From contig CAJCIO010000013.1 in NCBI GenBank assembly GCA_903970465.1, forward strand, positions 1 to 34,792: a DNA stretch of 34,792 nt, given 5' to 3'. Position 1 is the first letter of the stretch. Each line of letters opens with the position of its first letter. The notes under the pieces are model-generated. The model saw nothing but the letters and a program-made list of their open reading frames with translations, did no database searches and was not told the origin of the DNA. This stretch comes from Gammaproteobacteria bacterium (GTDB lineage: Bacteria > Pseudomonadota > Gammaproteobacteria > Pseudomonadales > Pseudomonadaceae). A program made the translations under genes and the position numbers. Below are positions 1 to 8,384 of this stretch, piece by piece.

Positions 1-173
1 CCCGTCATCTGACGATCCTCGCTGCGCTCGCGCAGCAATCCAGTAGCGACTGTCTGGCATTCTCGCGTGGTGCGCCTTAGTACCGCGCTCGCTTGATGGC
101 ACCCTGCTACTTGCGCCTGCGTTTGCGTTAGGATGCGTCTCGGGCACTCACCTGCTGGAGATGGACGCCACCC
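1..173. other. Left-edge region upstream of the LysR gene
   Basis: No complete gene is visible here. One plus-strand frame is open from base 3 to a TAG at 78-80 and reads like a 25-residue C-terminal tail, so it could be the end of a gene that starts outside the window. This cannot be confirmed. A small hairpin, GCTGCG-CTCG-CGCAGC, sits at 21-36. A TAGGAT hexamer near 129 could be the -10 of the LysR gene, but I see no convincing -35. Confidence 0.3.
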
Positions 174-1067
174 ATGCGACTACGGCATATCGAAGTAATA
201 GATACGATCATGCAGACCGGCAACCTGAGCGCCGCCGCTGAGCTCCTGTGCCTGCCGCTGGAGACCGTGACCGCGACCTTGCAGGAAGCCGAGCAGGCGC
301 TGGGTTTTCTATTATTCGCAAAAGTCCGTGGGCGCTTGCAGGCAACCCCTGAAACCCGCGTGCTGCAACCCGAACTCGCTACACTTCAGAATAATCTCGA
401 ACGCCTGCGCCGCCAGGCTCACGGCCTGCGCTTGCATCAGGAACCACCACTGCGCGTCGATTGCACGCAACCACTCGCCCAGCAACTGGTGCCCAAAGCC
501 ATCGCTGCCCTGCGCCGACGCTTTCAGGACACCACTTGCAGTCTGGCAGCACACACCAGCCATGAGATGGTCCGCAGGCTGTTGCTGCATGAAAGCGATC
601 TGGGCCTGAGCCTGCATAACCCTGATCACCCGCAAATCACCTGCACCCCCCTGCTCGAAGGCAAGGTACAACTGCTGGCGCCCCATGGTTGGCTGGCGCC
701 CCGGCAAAAGTACATCGCCCTGCAGGAGACTGCCGGACAAAGCATGATCGGCCTCGAACAGCAGGACCCGCTCAGCCAGAATCTGGAAAACCGTCTGCAA
801 GGGGTGCGGCCGAGCCCGCGCATCCAGACGCGCGTGCAAACCTATCAGATGATGCGCAGCATGGTCGAAGCGGGCGAAGGGCTGGCGCTGGTCGATCCCT
901 TTACCGCGGCAGGCTCGCAAGCCAGTGGCATTGATCGCTGCCCGGTCTCCCCGGCCATTACCGTGACCCTTTACAGCCTCACGCTCAATGAGCAAAAGCC
1001 ATCGGCGGCGCAGAAGACCTTTCTGGAAATCGTCGAGGAAAAAGCCGAAGCGATGCTTGCCCTCTAG
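174..1067 (+). CDS. LysR-family transcriptional regulator
   Basis: This 297-aa protein has the LysR layout. The N-terminal winged helix-turn-helix begins MRLRHIEVIDTIMQTGNLSA, covers about residues 1-60, and is followed by a linker helix and a periplasmic-binding-like effector domain (about 90-295). Length is normal for the family. LysR regulators are cytoplasmic tetramers that usually control a neighbouring or divergent gene in response to a small ligand. The ligand and target here are unknown. The gene ends 3 bases before the convergent GNAT gene, so the neighbours do not suggest a target and no divergent partner is visible. The ATG at 174 has only a weak GGAG about 13 bases upstream. An ATG at 161 is out of frame. 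The family call is firm; the specific role is not. Confidence 0.85.
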   Translation: MRLRHIEVIDTIMQTGNLSAAAELLCLPLETVTATLQEAEQALGFLLFAKVRGRLQATPETRVLQPELATLQNNLERLRRQAHGLRLHQEPPLRVDCTQPLAQQLVPKAIAALRRRFQDTTCSLAAHTSHEMVRRLLLHESDLGLSLHNPDHPQITCTPLLEGKVQLLAPHGWLAPRQKYIALQETAGQSMIGLEQQDPLSQNLENRLQGVRPSPRIQTRVQTYQMMRSMVEAGEGLALVDPFTAAGSQASGIDRCPVSPAITVTLYSLTLNEQKPSAAQKTFLEIVEEKAEAMLAL

Positions 1068-1070
1068 CGC

Positions 1071-1631
1071 TCAGGAAAACAGCAAGTACCAGAAGATCGC
1101 CGATTCCTGAGTGTGCGGATCGATCCCGCGATAACGCCAGTGATCGACCCCGCCCATCACGAAACCATAACGCTCGTATAACCGGCAGGCGGCGAGATTG
1201 TTGCTTTGAGTTTCGAGCATGATGCCCGGCAGATTGTGCTTACGCGCCCAGAACCCGGCCACGTCGATCAACTGTCGTGCCACACCGCGACGGCGGGCAT
1301 TGGCATCGACGACCAGCTCTTCGATATGGCCGAAACCGTTCCATTTGATGTTGACCACCACATGCCCGATGGCCAATTCGCCAAGCCAAGCCACGAAGAT
1401 CGCACCTCGGGCAGGATCTTCGCGCAGGTGGCTGAACTCGTCCGGATCGATACCGTAGCATTTACGATAGGGCTCAACGGATCGGCGCTGCCAGCGGTCG
1501 ACACTCACGCCGATTTGCGGATCGGCGTAGGCACTGACGATAAAGCCGAAATCGCCCGCCGCTACGTAACGAGCGAACCCTTCATCGGCAACCCGAATGG
1601 AGATCACGCCAGCAGCGGCTACAGTGGACAT
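1071..1631 (-). CDS. GNAT N-acetyltransferase, streptothricin-acetyltransferase-like
   Basis: This is a 186-aa GNAT-fold protein that should transfer acetyl from acetyl-CoA to an amine. The acetyl-CoA pyrophosphate loop is RRRGVA at residues 113-118. The following segments LETQ (139-142) and NLAACRLYERYGF (145-157), and the C-terminal pattern ending in FWYL, closely resemble streptothricin acetyltransferases of the Sat/SatA type as I remember them. That resemblance suggests acetylation of a lysine-like amine, but the substrate is not shown. I chose the ATG at 1631, which lies 7 bases after the dnaQ stop; a longer frame reaching 1742 would overlap dnaQ. The spacing implies co-transcription as the last gene of the yafS-rnhA-dnaQ run. 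Family confidence is high; substrate confidence is low. Confidence 0.85.
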   Translation of the reverse strand: MSTVAAAGVISIRVADEGFARYVAAGDFGFIVSAYADPQIGVSVDRWQRRSVEPYRKCYGIDPDEFSHLREDPARGAIFVAWLGELAIGHVVVNIKWNGFGHIEELVVDANARRRGVARQLIDVAGFWARKHNLPGIMLETQSNNLAACRLYERYGFVMGGVDHWRYRGIDPHTQESAIFWYLLFS

Positions 1632-1638
1632 GATGCGC

Positions 1639-2388
1639 TTAGCTGACTGCGGCGCTGTCGAGCAGCTGCGCCCACAGCGGAGGCGCGCCGGCGGATTTGC
1701 CGATGATTTCCAGACGCACGGCGTGGGCGGCCAGTTCCTCATCGTTGGCGAGGATCACCCGGCTGCGTTCACGGGTCTGCGGCAGGCGGCGGATTTCACT
1801 GCCCTGATCACCACCGGAGCTCTCGCCATCGCTAGAGTTACCGGCCAGCGACAGGCTGGTCTGGCCACCGGTCATTGCCAGGTAGACGTCCGCCAGCAGC
1901 TCGGAGTCGAGCAAGGCGCCGTGCAGGTCACGACCGCTGAGGTCGATGCCGTAACGCTTGCAGAGGGCGTCCAGGCTGTTGCGTTGGCCTGGGTGACGGG
2001 CTCGTGCCATCGCCAGCGTATCGAGAATCGTACAGTACTGGCTGATGTCGGCACGCTCGGGCTGGCCGATCAGGTGAAACTCGTTATTGAGGAAACCCAC
2101 GTCGAACGCGGCGTTGTGGATGATCAGTTCGGCGCCCTGAATGAACTCGTAGAATTCATCCGCCACCTCGGCAAACCGAGGCTTGTCGATCAAAAACTCG
2201 GTGGTAATACCGTGAACGCCGATCGCCCCGTCGTCGCTCTCGCGATCGGGCTGCAGATAGACGTGGAAGTTGCGCCCGGTGAGGCGCCGACCGAGTACCT
2301 CGACGCAACCGATCTCGATGACGCGGTGGCCATCGGTGACGGGCATACCGGTGGTTTCAGTGTCGAGGACGACGTACCGTTGAACCAT
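1639..2388 (-). CDS. dnaQ: DNA polymerase III epsilon subunit (proofreading exonuclease)
   Basis: The 249-aa epsilon subunit removes misincorporated bases as part of the alpha-epsilon-theta polymerase core. The DEDDh exonuclease residues are all present: D9 and E11 in DTETTG, D96 in HNAAFD, and H156 with D161 in the HGALLDSE motif. QTSLSL at 176-181 matches the beta-clamp-binding motif that follows the nuclease domain in E. coli epsilon. The variable linker (about 182-215) and the C-terminal tail containing PPLWAQLL correspond to the alpha-binding part. The gene lies downstream of rnhA on the same strand, unlike E. coli where the two diverge. The 127-base gap to rnhA holds an extended -10 candidate. 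The start ATG at 2388 gives the expected N-terminus. Confidence 0.97.
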   Translation of the reverse strand: MVQRYVVLDTETTGMPVTDGHRVIEIGCVEVLGRRLTGRNFHVYLQPDRESDDGAIGVHGITTEFLIDKPRFAEVADEFYEFIQGAELIIHNAAFDVGFLNNEFHLIGQPERADISQYCTILDTLAMARARHPGQRNSLDALCKRYGIDLSGRDLHGALLDSELLADVYLAMTGGQTSLSLAGNSSDGESSGGDQGSEIRRLPQTRERSRVILANDEELAAHAVRLEIIGKSAGAPPLWAQLLDSAAVS

Positions 2389-2417
2389 GTTTCGTAAATT
2401 TCCGACTGTCGTGGTGA

Positions 2418-2426
2418 ATTATCGCA
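2418..2426 (-). promoter_or_regulatory. Candidate extended -10 promoter for dnaQ
   Basis: On the minus strand this reads TGC-GATAAT, an extended -10 element (TGn plus a 5/6 match to TATAAT), about 30 bases upstream of the dnaQ start. There is no good -35, which is tolerated for extended -10 promoters. It would allow dnaQ expression separate from rnhA. It is inferred from sequence only. Confidence 0.4.
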
Positions 2427-2515
2427 GCCTAACACAGCCCCTCACGGGAGGACTGTCAGACTGTAGTCTGCCATGCAGCTGTTCCAGCTCGGCCTGTCCC
2501 GGGGCTTGACCCGGA

Positions 2516-2971
2516 TCAGCTGCGCTTGAGCGCGCGAACCTCGTCGACACCGCGGTTGGCCAGGTCGTCGGCACGCTCGTTGCCTGCATGGCCATTGTGG
2601 CCACGGACCCACTCCCATTTGACCTTGTGACGATTGACCTGCTCGTCGAGTTGCTGCCACAGATCGGCATTCTTCACGGGTTGCTTGGCGGCGGTTTTCC
2701 AGCCGCGCTTCTTCCAGTTGACCATCCACTCTTGAATGCCCTTCATGACATATTCAGAGTCGGTGACCAACAACACGTCGCACGAGCGCTTGAGCTCCTG
2801 GAGGCCGCGAATGGCCGCAGTCAGCTCCATGCGGTTGTTGGTGGTAGCGGTTTCACCCCCCCACAATTCCTTTTCGACACCCTTGCACACCAGCAGGGCG
2901 CCCCAGCCACCCGGACCCGGATTACCCTTGCAGGCGCCATCGGTGAAGATCTCGACGCTTTCATCGCTCAT
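2516..2971 (-). CDS. rnhA: Ribonuclease HI
   Basis: The 151-aa RNase HI degrades the RNA strand of RNA-DNA hybrids, such as R-loops and primer remnants. All catalytic positions are visible: D11 ([16 protein letters not shown]), E49 (NNRMEL), D71 (TDSEYV), H125 (GHNGH) and D135 (NERADDLA). The KK-rich basic handle (about 85-100) typical of the E. coli enzyme is also present. Length is within a few residues of the family norm. It lies 40 bases after the YafS-like methyltransferase and upstream of dnaQ on the same strand, so part of its transcription is probably shared. The start ATG at 2971 has a GGA-type ribosome site just upstream. Confidence 0.97.
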   Translation of the reverse strand: MSDESVEIFTDGACKGNPGPGGWGALLVCKGVEKELWGGETATTNNRMELTAAIRGLQELKRSCDVLLVTDSEYVMKGIQEWMVNWKKRGWKTAAKQPVKNADLWQQLDEQVNRHKVKWEWVRGHNGHAGNERADDLANRGVDEVRALKRS

Positions 2972-3011
2972 ATTCGTTTTCCATCAAAGTGCCCGTCGGG
3001 GGTGCGAGCGC

Positions 3012-3770
3012 CTAATCCTGGCTGTTACGCCGGTTGACCTTGGCCAGCGGCAGCGGCAGCAACTTGCCCATGGGTTCGCGTCGAGCCTCGCGCAACGGCC
3101 GCAGACCGACCACCATCTTGCGTGCCACCAATATATAGACGCCACCGCCGACCAATTGCCTGGCACCGGCCAGCCGCTCCCACCCCGCCATTCGCGCTTG
3201 CCAGGCAGGCGCTTGAAGCGGCGGACAATAACACCCGTACCGGCGTTTCTCCAGCGCGAAGCCCAGCAGGTTGAGCCAGTCGCCGACCCGCGAGGCAGAA
3301 ATGCAGCGCGCCTTGTTCAGGGCATCCTTGGTGAATGCGTGGCGCAGCCCCCACAAGCTCCACGGGTTGATACCGACCACCAGCAGGTGACCGCCCGGCC
3401 GCACGCTACGCGCGGCCTCCCGCAACAGGCCATGGGGCGACAGGCTGAAATCCAGGCCATGCTGGAGCACCACGACATCGGCGGCGTGCTCGCTCAACGG
3501 CCAGGCCTGCTCCTCACAGATGATCTCGACACCCGGCAGCGGCGCGCCCAGGCGCACATTGCGCTGGATCTGGGCGGCGACCGGCGGCGGCTCGGCCCCT
3601 GGCCCATAGTGCACCAGATAACCGCCGAAGAAGCGCCCGAGCTCTTCCTCGAGCAAGCGCTGCTCTTCGCGCAGCAGCAGTTGCCCCAGCGGGCCACTGA
3701 ACCAGTCTCGGGCCTGATCGATCAGCGCAAGCCATTGCGGATCGGCCTGGGCCACGACTTTTTCGGTCAT
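3012..3770 (-). CDS. YafS-like class I SAM-dependent methyltransferase
   Basis: This 252-aa protein has a class I methyltransferase fold. An acidic strand followed by [13 protein letters not shown] and then the post-motif [18 protein letters not shown] is typical. The SAM-binding motif I is degenerate: around residues 60-70 it reads VHYGPGAE rather than a clear GxGxG. Its position between gloB and rnhA matches yafS of E. coli, a methyltransferase of unknown substrate, so I call it YafS-like from sequence type plus synteny. The ATG at 3770 is preferred because AGGAG lies 6 bases before it; the longer frame to 3851 has no such site. It diverges from gloB across about 110 bases. The substrate is unknown. 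Confidence 0.85.
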   Translation of the reverse strand: MTEKVVAQADPQWLALIDQARDWFSGPLGQLLLREEQRLLEEELGRFFGGYLVHYGPGAEPPPVAAQIQRNVRLGAPLPGVEIICEEQAWPLSEHAADVVVLQHGLDFSLSPHGLLREAARSVRPGGHLLVVGINPWSLWGLRHAFTKDALNKARCISASRVGDWLNLLGFALEKRRYGCYCPPLQAPAWQARMAGWERLAGARQLVGGGVYILVARKMVVGLRPLREARREPMGKLLPLPLAKVNRRNSQD

Positions 3771-3881
3771 TGCGATCTCCTGCATAAGGTTGGCCAGTGG
3801 ACCGGTGACGTACCGGCGACGCACCCATTCACTCAGACATGTAAGATGCAATCATCGTCTACAAGTTTTGCGAATCCGACC

Positions 3882-4655
3882 ATGATACAGATCGATGCCC
3901 TCCCCGCGTTCACCGATAACTACCTGTGGTTGTTACAAGACACTGCAAAGCGCCACTGTGCCGTGGTCGATCCGGGCGATGCCGCGCCGGTCCTGGCCTG
4001 GCTTGAGGCGCACCCTGGCTGGCAACTGACCGACATTCTGGTCACCCACCATCACAATGATCATGTCGGCGGCGTCGCCGCGCTCAAGCAAGCCACCGGG
4101 GCGAAGGTCTACGGCCCAGCATCGGAAAACATTCCCGCGCGAGATATCGCTCTGGACGACAACGCCAGCATTGAAGTGCTCGGCCTTGAGTTGACCGTGT
4201 TCGCGGTACCGGGCCATACGCTGGGGCACATTGCCTACTATGAGGCGACTCAGGGGCTGTTGTTCTGCGGTGACACGCTCTTCGCTGCCGGTTGCGGCCG
4301 ACTGTTCGAAGGCACCCCGGCACAGATGCATCATTCGCTGTTACGCTTCGAAGCGCTGCCCCAAGCCACGCTGGTCTACTGCGCCCACGAATACACCCTC
4401 AGCAATCTGCGTTTCGCCCAAGCGGTAGAGCCCGATAACCAGGATATCGCCCAGCGAATCAAGGATGCTCAAGGCCTGCGCGCGCAAAATATCCCCACTG
4501 TGCCCTCCAATATCGCGCTGGAAAAGCGCACCAATCCTTTTTTCCGACTTCATGAAACATCTGTTAAACAAAAAGCGGACGAACGGAATCCAGGTGCCAG
4601 CGCCTCTGAAGTCGGCGTGTTCGCTGCCCTGAGGGCTTGGAAAGATAAGTTCTAA
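3882..4655 (+). CDS. gloB: Hydroxyacylglutathione hydrolase (glyoxalase II)
   Basis: This 257-aa metallo-beta-lactamase-fold enzyme hydrolyses S-D-lactoylglutathione to D-lactate and glutathione, the second step of methylglyoxal detoxification in the cytoplasm. The metal motif THHHND-H is at 55-61 (H56, H58, D60, H61). Further ligands are H112 (PGHTLGH), D131 (CGDTLF) and H169 (CAHEYT). The C-terminal substrate segment, with KRTNPF and a basic tail, is glyoxalase II-like. I chose the ATG at 3882, which gives the standard N-terminus [14 protein letters not shown]. The same frame stays open a long way upstream but only as antisense of yafS and rnhA. Confidence 0.97.
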   Translation: MIQIDALPAFTDNYLWLLQDTAKRHCAVVDPGDAAPVLAWLEAHPGWQLTDILVTHHHNDHVGGVAALKQATGAKVYGPASENIPARDIALDDNASIEVLGLELTVFAVPGHTLGHIAYYEATQGLLFCGDTLFAAGCGRLFEGTPAQMHHSLLRFEALPQATLVYCAHEYTLSNLRFAQAVEPDNQDIAQRIKDAQGLRAQNIPTVPSNIALEKRTNPFFRLHETSVKQKADERNPGASASEVGVFAALRAWKDKF

Positions 4656-4689
4656 ACAGCAGCTGGTTGTGTCGAAAAATTCTGAAAGG

Positions 4690-4718
4690 TTGACCCGCCA
4701 CCGGTCAGTTTTTAGAAT
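4690..4718 (+). promoter_or_regulatory. Sigma-70 promoter of mltD
   Basis: TTGACC and TAGAAT are separated by exactly 17 bases, each a 5/6 match to consensus. The predicted transcript start is near 4725, giving a leader of about 30 bases before mltD. This is the best-matching vegetative promoter I found in the window. Confidence 0.7.
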
Positions 4719-4754
4719 CGCCCGACATTTTCGTGCGGAACTCACCTCCAGCCA

Positions 4755-6224
4755 ATGTCGTCATCTATAAATAGAACCCTAAATTGCGACGCATTGACGC
4801 GATTGGCACAGGCAATCGCGATTGCCGTGTCGGCCACGCTTGCAGGTTGCCAGACCTCGGCGCAGCTCCCTGATGCCGAGACTGCGGGGCAACCGCACAC
4901 CTTTACCGCGCGCATCAAGCAAAAACCTATCTTCCTCAGCGCCAGGCAGCGTCACCAGGCACCGCAGGATGTGTGGGAGCGCATGCGTGAAGGGTTCCAG
5001 ATGCAGGACGGCATCGACGTCAATCCGCGCGTCGAGCAACAGCGCCTGTGGTTCGTGAGCAACCCCGCATTCCTTGAAACCGCCGCAGATCGCGGCAGCC
5101 TGTACATGCATTACATCGTCGAGCGTCTCGAAGAGCGCGACATGCCCCTTGAGCTGGCGCTGCTGCCGGTGATCGAAAGCGCCTACAACCCGATGGCGTA
5201 CTCTCGGGCCAATGCCTCGGGCCTCTGGCAGTTCATTCCGTCCACGGGGCGCTACTTCAATCTGCGCCAGACCAACCTCTACGATGGCCGGCGCGATGTC
5301 ACCGCCTCGACCACCGCAGCGCTGGATTACCTGAGCCGCTTGCACGACATGTTCAACGGCGACTGGCTGCTGGCCCTTGCGGCCTACAACGCCGGCGAAG
5401 GCACGGTCACTCGGGCCATCGAGCGCAACGTGCGGCTAGGTCTACCAACTGACTACTGGAACCTGTCGCTGCCGCAGGAGACACGCGACTACGTGCCCAA
5501 ACTGCTGGCACTGTCCGAAGTCGTGGCGTCTCCCGAGGCCTACGGCGTCAACCTGACGCCTATCGAGAACAAACCGTACTTTCAGGTCGTCGAAGTCAAC
5601 CAGCGCGTCGACCTGTCGAGGGTCGCGGCGCTGGCCAACATCGATGAAGACGAGATGTACCAGCTCAACCCGGCGTTCAAGCAGCGCGTCACGACGGTCG
5701 ATGGCCCTCAGCGCTTGCTGATCCCGACGGCCAAGGCGCAACTGCTGACCGCCAGCCTGTCCAGCATGAAGCCTGAAGAACTGCTCAGCCTGCGCCCTAC
5801 CCGCGCGGTCACCGAGCAGGCCGTGGCGGAGGTTACCCCGAGCCAGCGCAAGTCCTATCGCGTGCGCAAGGGTGACAACCTGGCGATGATCGCCAAGGCC
5901 AACAGGGTCAGCACCCGAGATCTGCAACTGTGGAACAAGCTTTCGGGGCAACGCCTGAAGGTCGGGCAGACACTGGTGATGCAAGACACCAGGCCCGTCA
6001 GCAAGCGTGCTAGCGTAGTTGCGGCCAGGAACGACAAGCGTTCCAACGTGAAGCTGGCCAAAAACGACGACCGCACCACCCGCTACAAAGTGCAGAAAGG
6101 TGATTCTCTGTACATCGTCGCCAAGCGCTTCAACGTCGAGATGCAGCATCTCAAAAGCTGGAACCCACGCACCGGCAAGGCGCTCAAGCCTGGCCAGACG
6201 CTGATCGTGTATCGCGATCGGTAA
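4755..6224 (+). CDS. mltD: Membrane-bound lytic murein transglycosylase D
   Basis: The 489-aa lipoprotein cleaves the MurNAc-GlcNAc bond of peptidoglycan with formation of 1,6-anhydroMurNAc. A signal peptide ends in the lipobox LAGC (29-32), so C32 should be lipidated and the protein anchored in the outer membrane. The SLT domain covers about 115-250, with catalytic E141 in IESAYNP, followed by ANASGLWQFIPSTGRYF and AAYNAGEG. Two clear C-terminal LysM repeats bind peptidoglycan at about 367-409 and 442-486. A degenerate LysM-like segment lies at about 276-323. There is no strong ribosome site before the ATG. The gene is monocistronic behind its own promoter and ends in a hairpin. Confidence 0.96.
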   Translation: MSSSINRTLNCDALTRLAQAIAIAVSATLAGCQTSAQLPDAETAGQPHTFTARIKQKPIFLSARQRHQAPQDVWERMREGFQMQDGIDVNPRVEQQRLWFVSNPAFLETAADRGSLYMHYIVERLEERDMPLELALLPVIESAYNPMAYSRANASGLWQFIPSTGRYFNLRQTNLYDGRRDVTASTTAALDYLSRLHDMFNGDWLLALAAYNAGEGTVTRAIERNVRLGLPTDYWNLSLPQETRDYVPKLLALSEVVASPEAYGVNLTPIENKPYFQVVEVNQRVDLSRVAALANIDEDEMYQLNPAFKQRVTTVDGPQRLLIPTAKAQLLTASLSSMKPEELLSLRPTRAVTEQAVAEVTPSQRKSYRVRKGDNLAMIAKANRVSTRDLQLWNKLSGQRLKVGQTLVMQDTRPVSKRASVVAARNDKRSNVKLAKNDDRTTRYKVQKGDSLYIVAKRFNVEMQHLKSWNPRTGKALKPGQTLIVYRDR

Positions 6225-6536
6225 TCAAGCTGCGGGGAGGATCGTGCCTTTTTGGCACGGTCCCACCCTCGTATATGGATATTCTTGCTGGCCTTTTCCG
6301 GGGCAAGGCCCCCCGCTACAAGCACTTTTTCCTGCGGATACAAGCTGTTACTGTAACGGCAATAATTCCCATGCCGCCGGGATAGAATTTTTGTCTAGAT
6401 GTGCCTCCCGTCCAATCCAATTTTCCGGGCATGTCGGCGATCATCTTCCGGCACGCGTTGAATTCGTACGTGCCACCGTGCCACGCGGCCAAAGCGCCGT
6501 GTACGCCGAGGCTACGCAGCTTTTGGAGACCGCTTC
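6225..6536. other. Intergenic region before the yejABEF operon
   Basis: These 312 bases contain no convincing gene. A 98-codon plus-strand frame starting at 6244 lacks a ribosome site and family features. Besides the mltD hairpin it holds an 11-bp dyad GTTAC-T-GTAAC (6347-6357), a possible regulator site, and a TAGAAT hexamer (6383-6388) that could be the yejA -10, although no good -35 accompanies it. GGAG lies 8 bases before the yejA ATG. The operon promoter must lie here because mltD ends in a hairpin. Confidence 0.5.
6243..6259 (+). terminator. Hairpin after mltD
   Basis: CGTGCC-TTTTT-GGCACG forms a 6-bp stem with a 5-base loop, 18 bases after the mltD stop. No T-run follows, so it is a weak or factor-assisted terminator at best. 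Confidence 0.35.
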
Positions 6537-8381
6537 ATGATCCCTCTGCGCGCCCTGCTCACGCAGACCAGCGGCCTACTTTTGGCAGGGTTTGCCTGCC
6601 TGGCCAGCGCGACACCGCAACACGCCATTACCCTATATGGCGAGCCGCCCAAGTACCCTGCCAACTTCCAGTCCTTCGACTACGTCAACCCCAAGGCCCC
6701 CAAGGGCGGCACGTTGCGCCTGTCCGACGCGGGCGGCTTTGACAGCCTCAACCCGTTCATCAGCAAGGGCGTGCCGGCCAGCCAGGTCAGCCTGATCTAT
6801 GACACGCTGTTGACCCAAAGCCTCGACGAACCGATGACGGAATACGGCCTGGTGGCCAGCGGTATCGAAAGAGCCCCGGACAACACCTGGGTGCGCTTTA
6901 CCCTGCGCCCGGAAGCGCGCTTCAACGATGGCCATCCGTTGCGTGCCGAAGACGTGGTGTTCACCTTCCAGACGCTGATCAAGGACGGCTCGCCATTCTT
7001 TCGCAGCTACTACGCCGACGTCGACAAGGTCGTGGCCGAAGACCCTCTGCACGTGCTGTTCAGTTTCAAGAACGGTGACAACCGCGAATTGCCGCTGATC
7101 CTCGGCCAGTTGCCGGTGCTGCCCAAGCATTGGTGGGCGAGCCGCGACTTCACCAAGGGCAACCTGGAAATCCCTCTCGGCAGCGGGCCATACAAGGTCG
7201 CCGCGGTACAGCCCGGGCGCTCTATCCGCATGGAACGGGTCAAGGACTACTGGGCCAAGGATCTGCCAGTCAACCGTGGCTTCTACAACTTCGACGCCAT
7301 CACCAGTGATTCCTACCGCGACAACGGCGTCGCCCTGGAAGCGCTCAAGGCCGGGCAGTTCGATTACTGGCTGGAAACCAGCGCGAAAAACTGGGCCACC
7401 GCCTACAACGTCGCTGCGGTCAAGGAAGGGCGCCTGATTCGCGAAGAGATCCCCAACGGCAACCCTACCGGCATGCAGGGCTTCGTCTTCAACGAACGTC
7501 GTCCGCTGTTCCAGGATGTACGCGTTCGCGAAGGTCTGAGCTTGTTGTTCGATTTCGAGTGGACCAACAAACAACTGTTCAACGGCGCCTACTCGCGGGT
7601 TGGCAGTTTCTTCGAGAACTCCGATATGGCGGCGCACGGGCTGCCTGGCGCGGATGAGCTGAAGATTCTCGAGCCCCTGCGCGGCAGGATTCCCGACCGT
7701 GTATTCACCAGCGAATTCAAGAACCCCAAGACCGATGGCAGCGGCATCATCCGCGAGCAGCAGCGACAGGCGTACAACCTGTTCCTGCAGGCCGGCTGGA
7801 AAGTAGTCGACGACCGCATGGTCGATACCCACGGCAAACCCGTGTCCATCGAGTTCCTGGTGGCGCAGCCGGAATTCGAACGCATCCTGCTGCCGTTCAA
7901 GCGCAACCTCGCCGATCTGGGTATCGAACTGGTGCTGCGCCGAGTCGATACCTCGCAGTACGTCAACCGCCGGCGCTCGCGAGACTTCGACATGATCATC
8001 GCCACCCTGTCGCAGTCCTCGTCCCCCGGTAATGAACAACGCGGCTACTGGACCAGCGCGGCAGCAGACAACCCTGGCAGCTTCAACTACATGGGCCTCA
8101 AGGACCCGGCTGTCGATACCCTGGTCGACGGCCTGATCGGTGCCGAGTCGCGCCAGAGTCTGATCCATCACGCCCAGGCGCTGGACCGAGTATTGCTGTG
8201 GAATTTCATCGTCATCCCCAACTGGTACATCGCCACCTGGCGCACCGCCTACTCGTCGCGCCTCGGCCACCCGGCAGTGCCGCCCAAGTACGACCCCGGC
8301 CTCTACACCTGGTGGGTCAAGCCTGACGCCGTCGCCGAACCGGTCGCCGCGCCCATTCCAGCCGACAAGACGGAGCATTGA
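6537..8381 (+). CDS. yejA: Periplasmic peptide-binding protein of the Yej/Npp ABC importer
   Basis: The 614-aa family 5 solute-binding protein captures oligopeptides in the periplasm and delivers them to YejBE. A signal peptide (MIPLRALLTQTSGLLLAGFA) ends at about ASA-TP (residue 25/26). Family features include PKGGTLRLSDAGGFDSLNPF, a Yej-type start of the mature protein. In E. coli YejA is the microcin C binding protein. The equivalent P. aeruginosa system (Npp) is reported to import peptidyl nucleoside antibiotics. As I recall, P. aeruginosa carries two tandem binding-protein genes at this locus, whereas only one is present here. The gene is first in a four-gene operon, with 3 bases between its stop and yejB. 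Confidence 0.93.
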   Translation: MIPLRALLTQTSGLLLAGFACLASATPQHAITLYGEPPKYPANFQSFDYVNPKAPKGGTLRLSDAGGFDSLNPFISKGVPASQVSLIYDTLLTQSLDEPMTEYGLVASGIERAPDNTWVRFTLRPEARFNDGHPLRAEDVVFTFQTLIKDGSPFFRSYYADVDKVVAEDPLHVLFSFKNGDNRELPLILGQLPVLPKHWWASRDFTKGNLEIPLGSGPYKVAAVQPGRSIRMERVKDYWAKDLPVNRGFYNFDAITSDSYRDNGVALEALKAGQFDYWLETSAKNWATAYNVAAVKEGRLIREEIPNGNPTGMQGFVFNERRPLFQDVRVREGLSLLFDFEWTNKQLFNGAYSRVGSFFENSDMAAHGLPGADELKILEPLRGRIPDRVFTSEFKNPKTDGSGIIREQQRQAYNLFLQAGWKVVDDRMVDTHGKPVSIEFLVAQPEFERILLPFKRNLADLGIELVLRRVDTSQYVNRRRSRDFDMIIATLSQSSSPGNEQRGYWTSAAADNPGSFNYMGLKDPAVDTLVDGLIGAESRQSLIHHAQALDRVLLWNFIVIPNWYIATWRTAYSSRLGHPAVPPKYDPGLYTWWVKPDAVAEPVAAPIPADKTEH

Positions 8382-8384
8382 CCG

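Noticed and set aside
2457..2470. Perfect dyad CAGACT-GT-AGTCTG downstream of rnhA
   Set aside because: The 2-base centre cannot form a stable RNA loop and there is no T-run, so it is not a terminator; too short to call an operator.
2736..3881. Upstream extension of the gloB frame to an ATG at 2736
   Set aside because: The extension is antisense to yafS and rnhA; glyoxalase II starts at 3882 with the standard N-terminus and length.
6244..6540. 98-codon frame in the mltD-yejA gap
   Set aside because: Starts inside the mltD hairpin, lacks a ribosome site, and its translation has no recognisable pattern.
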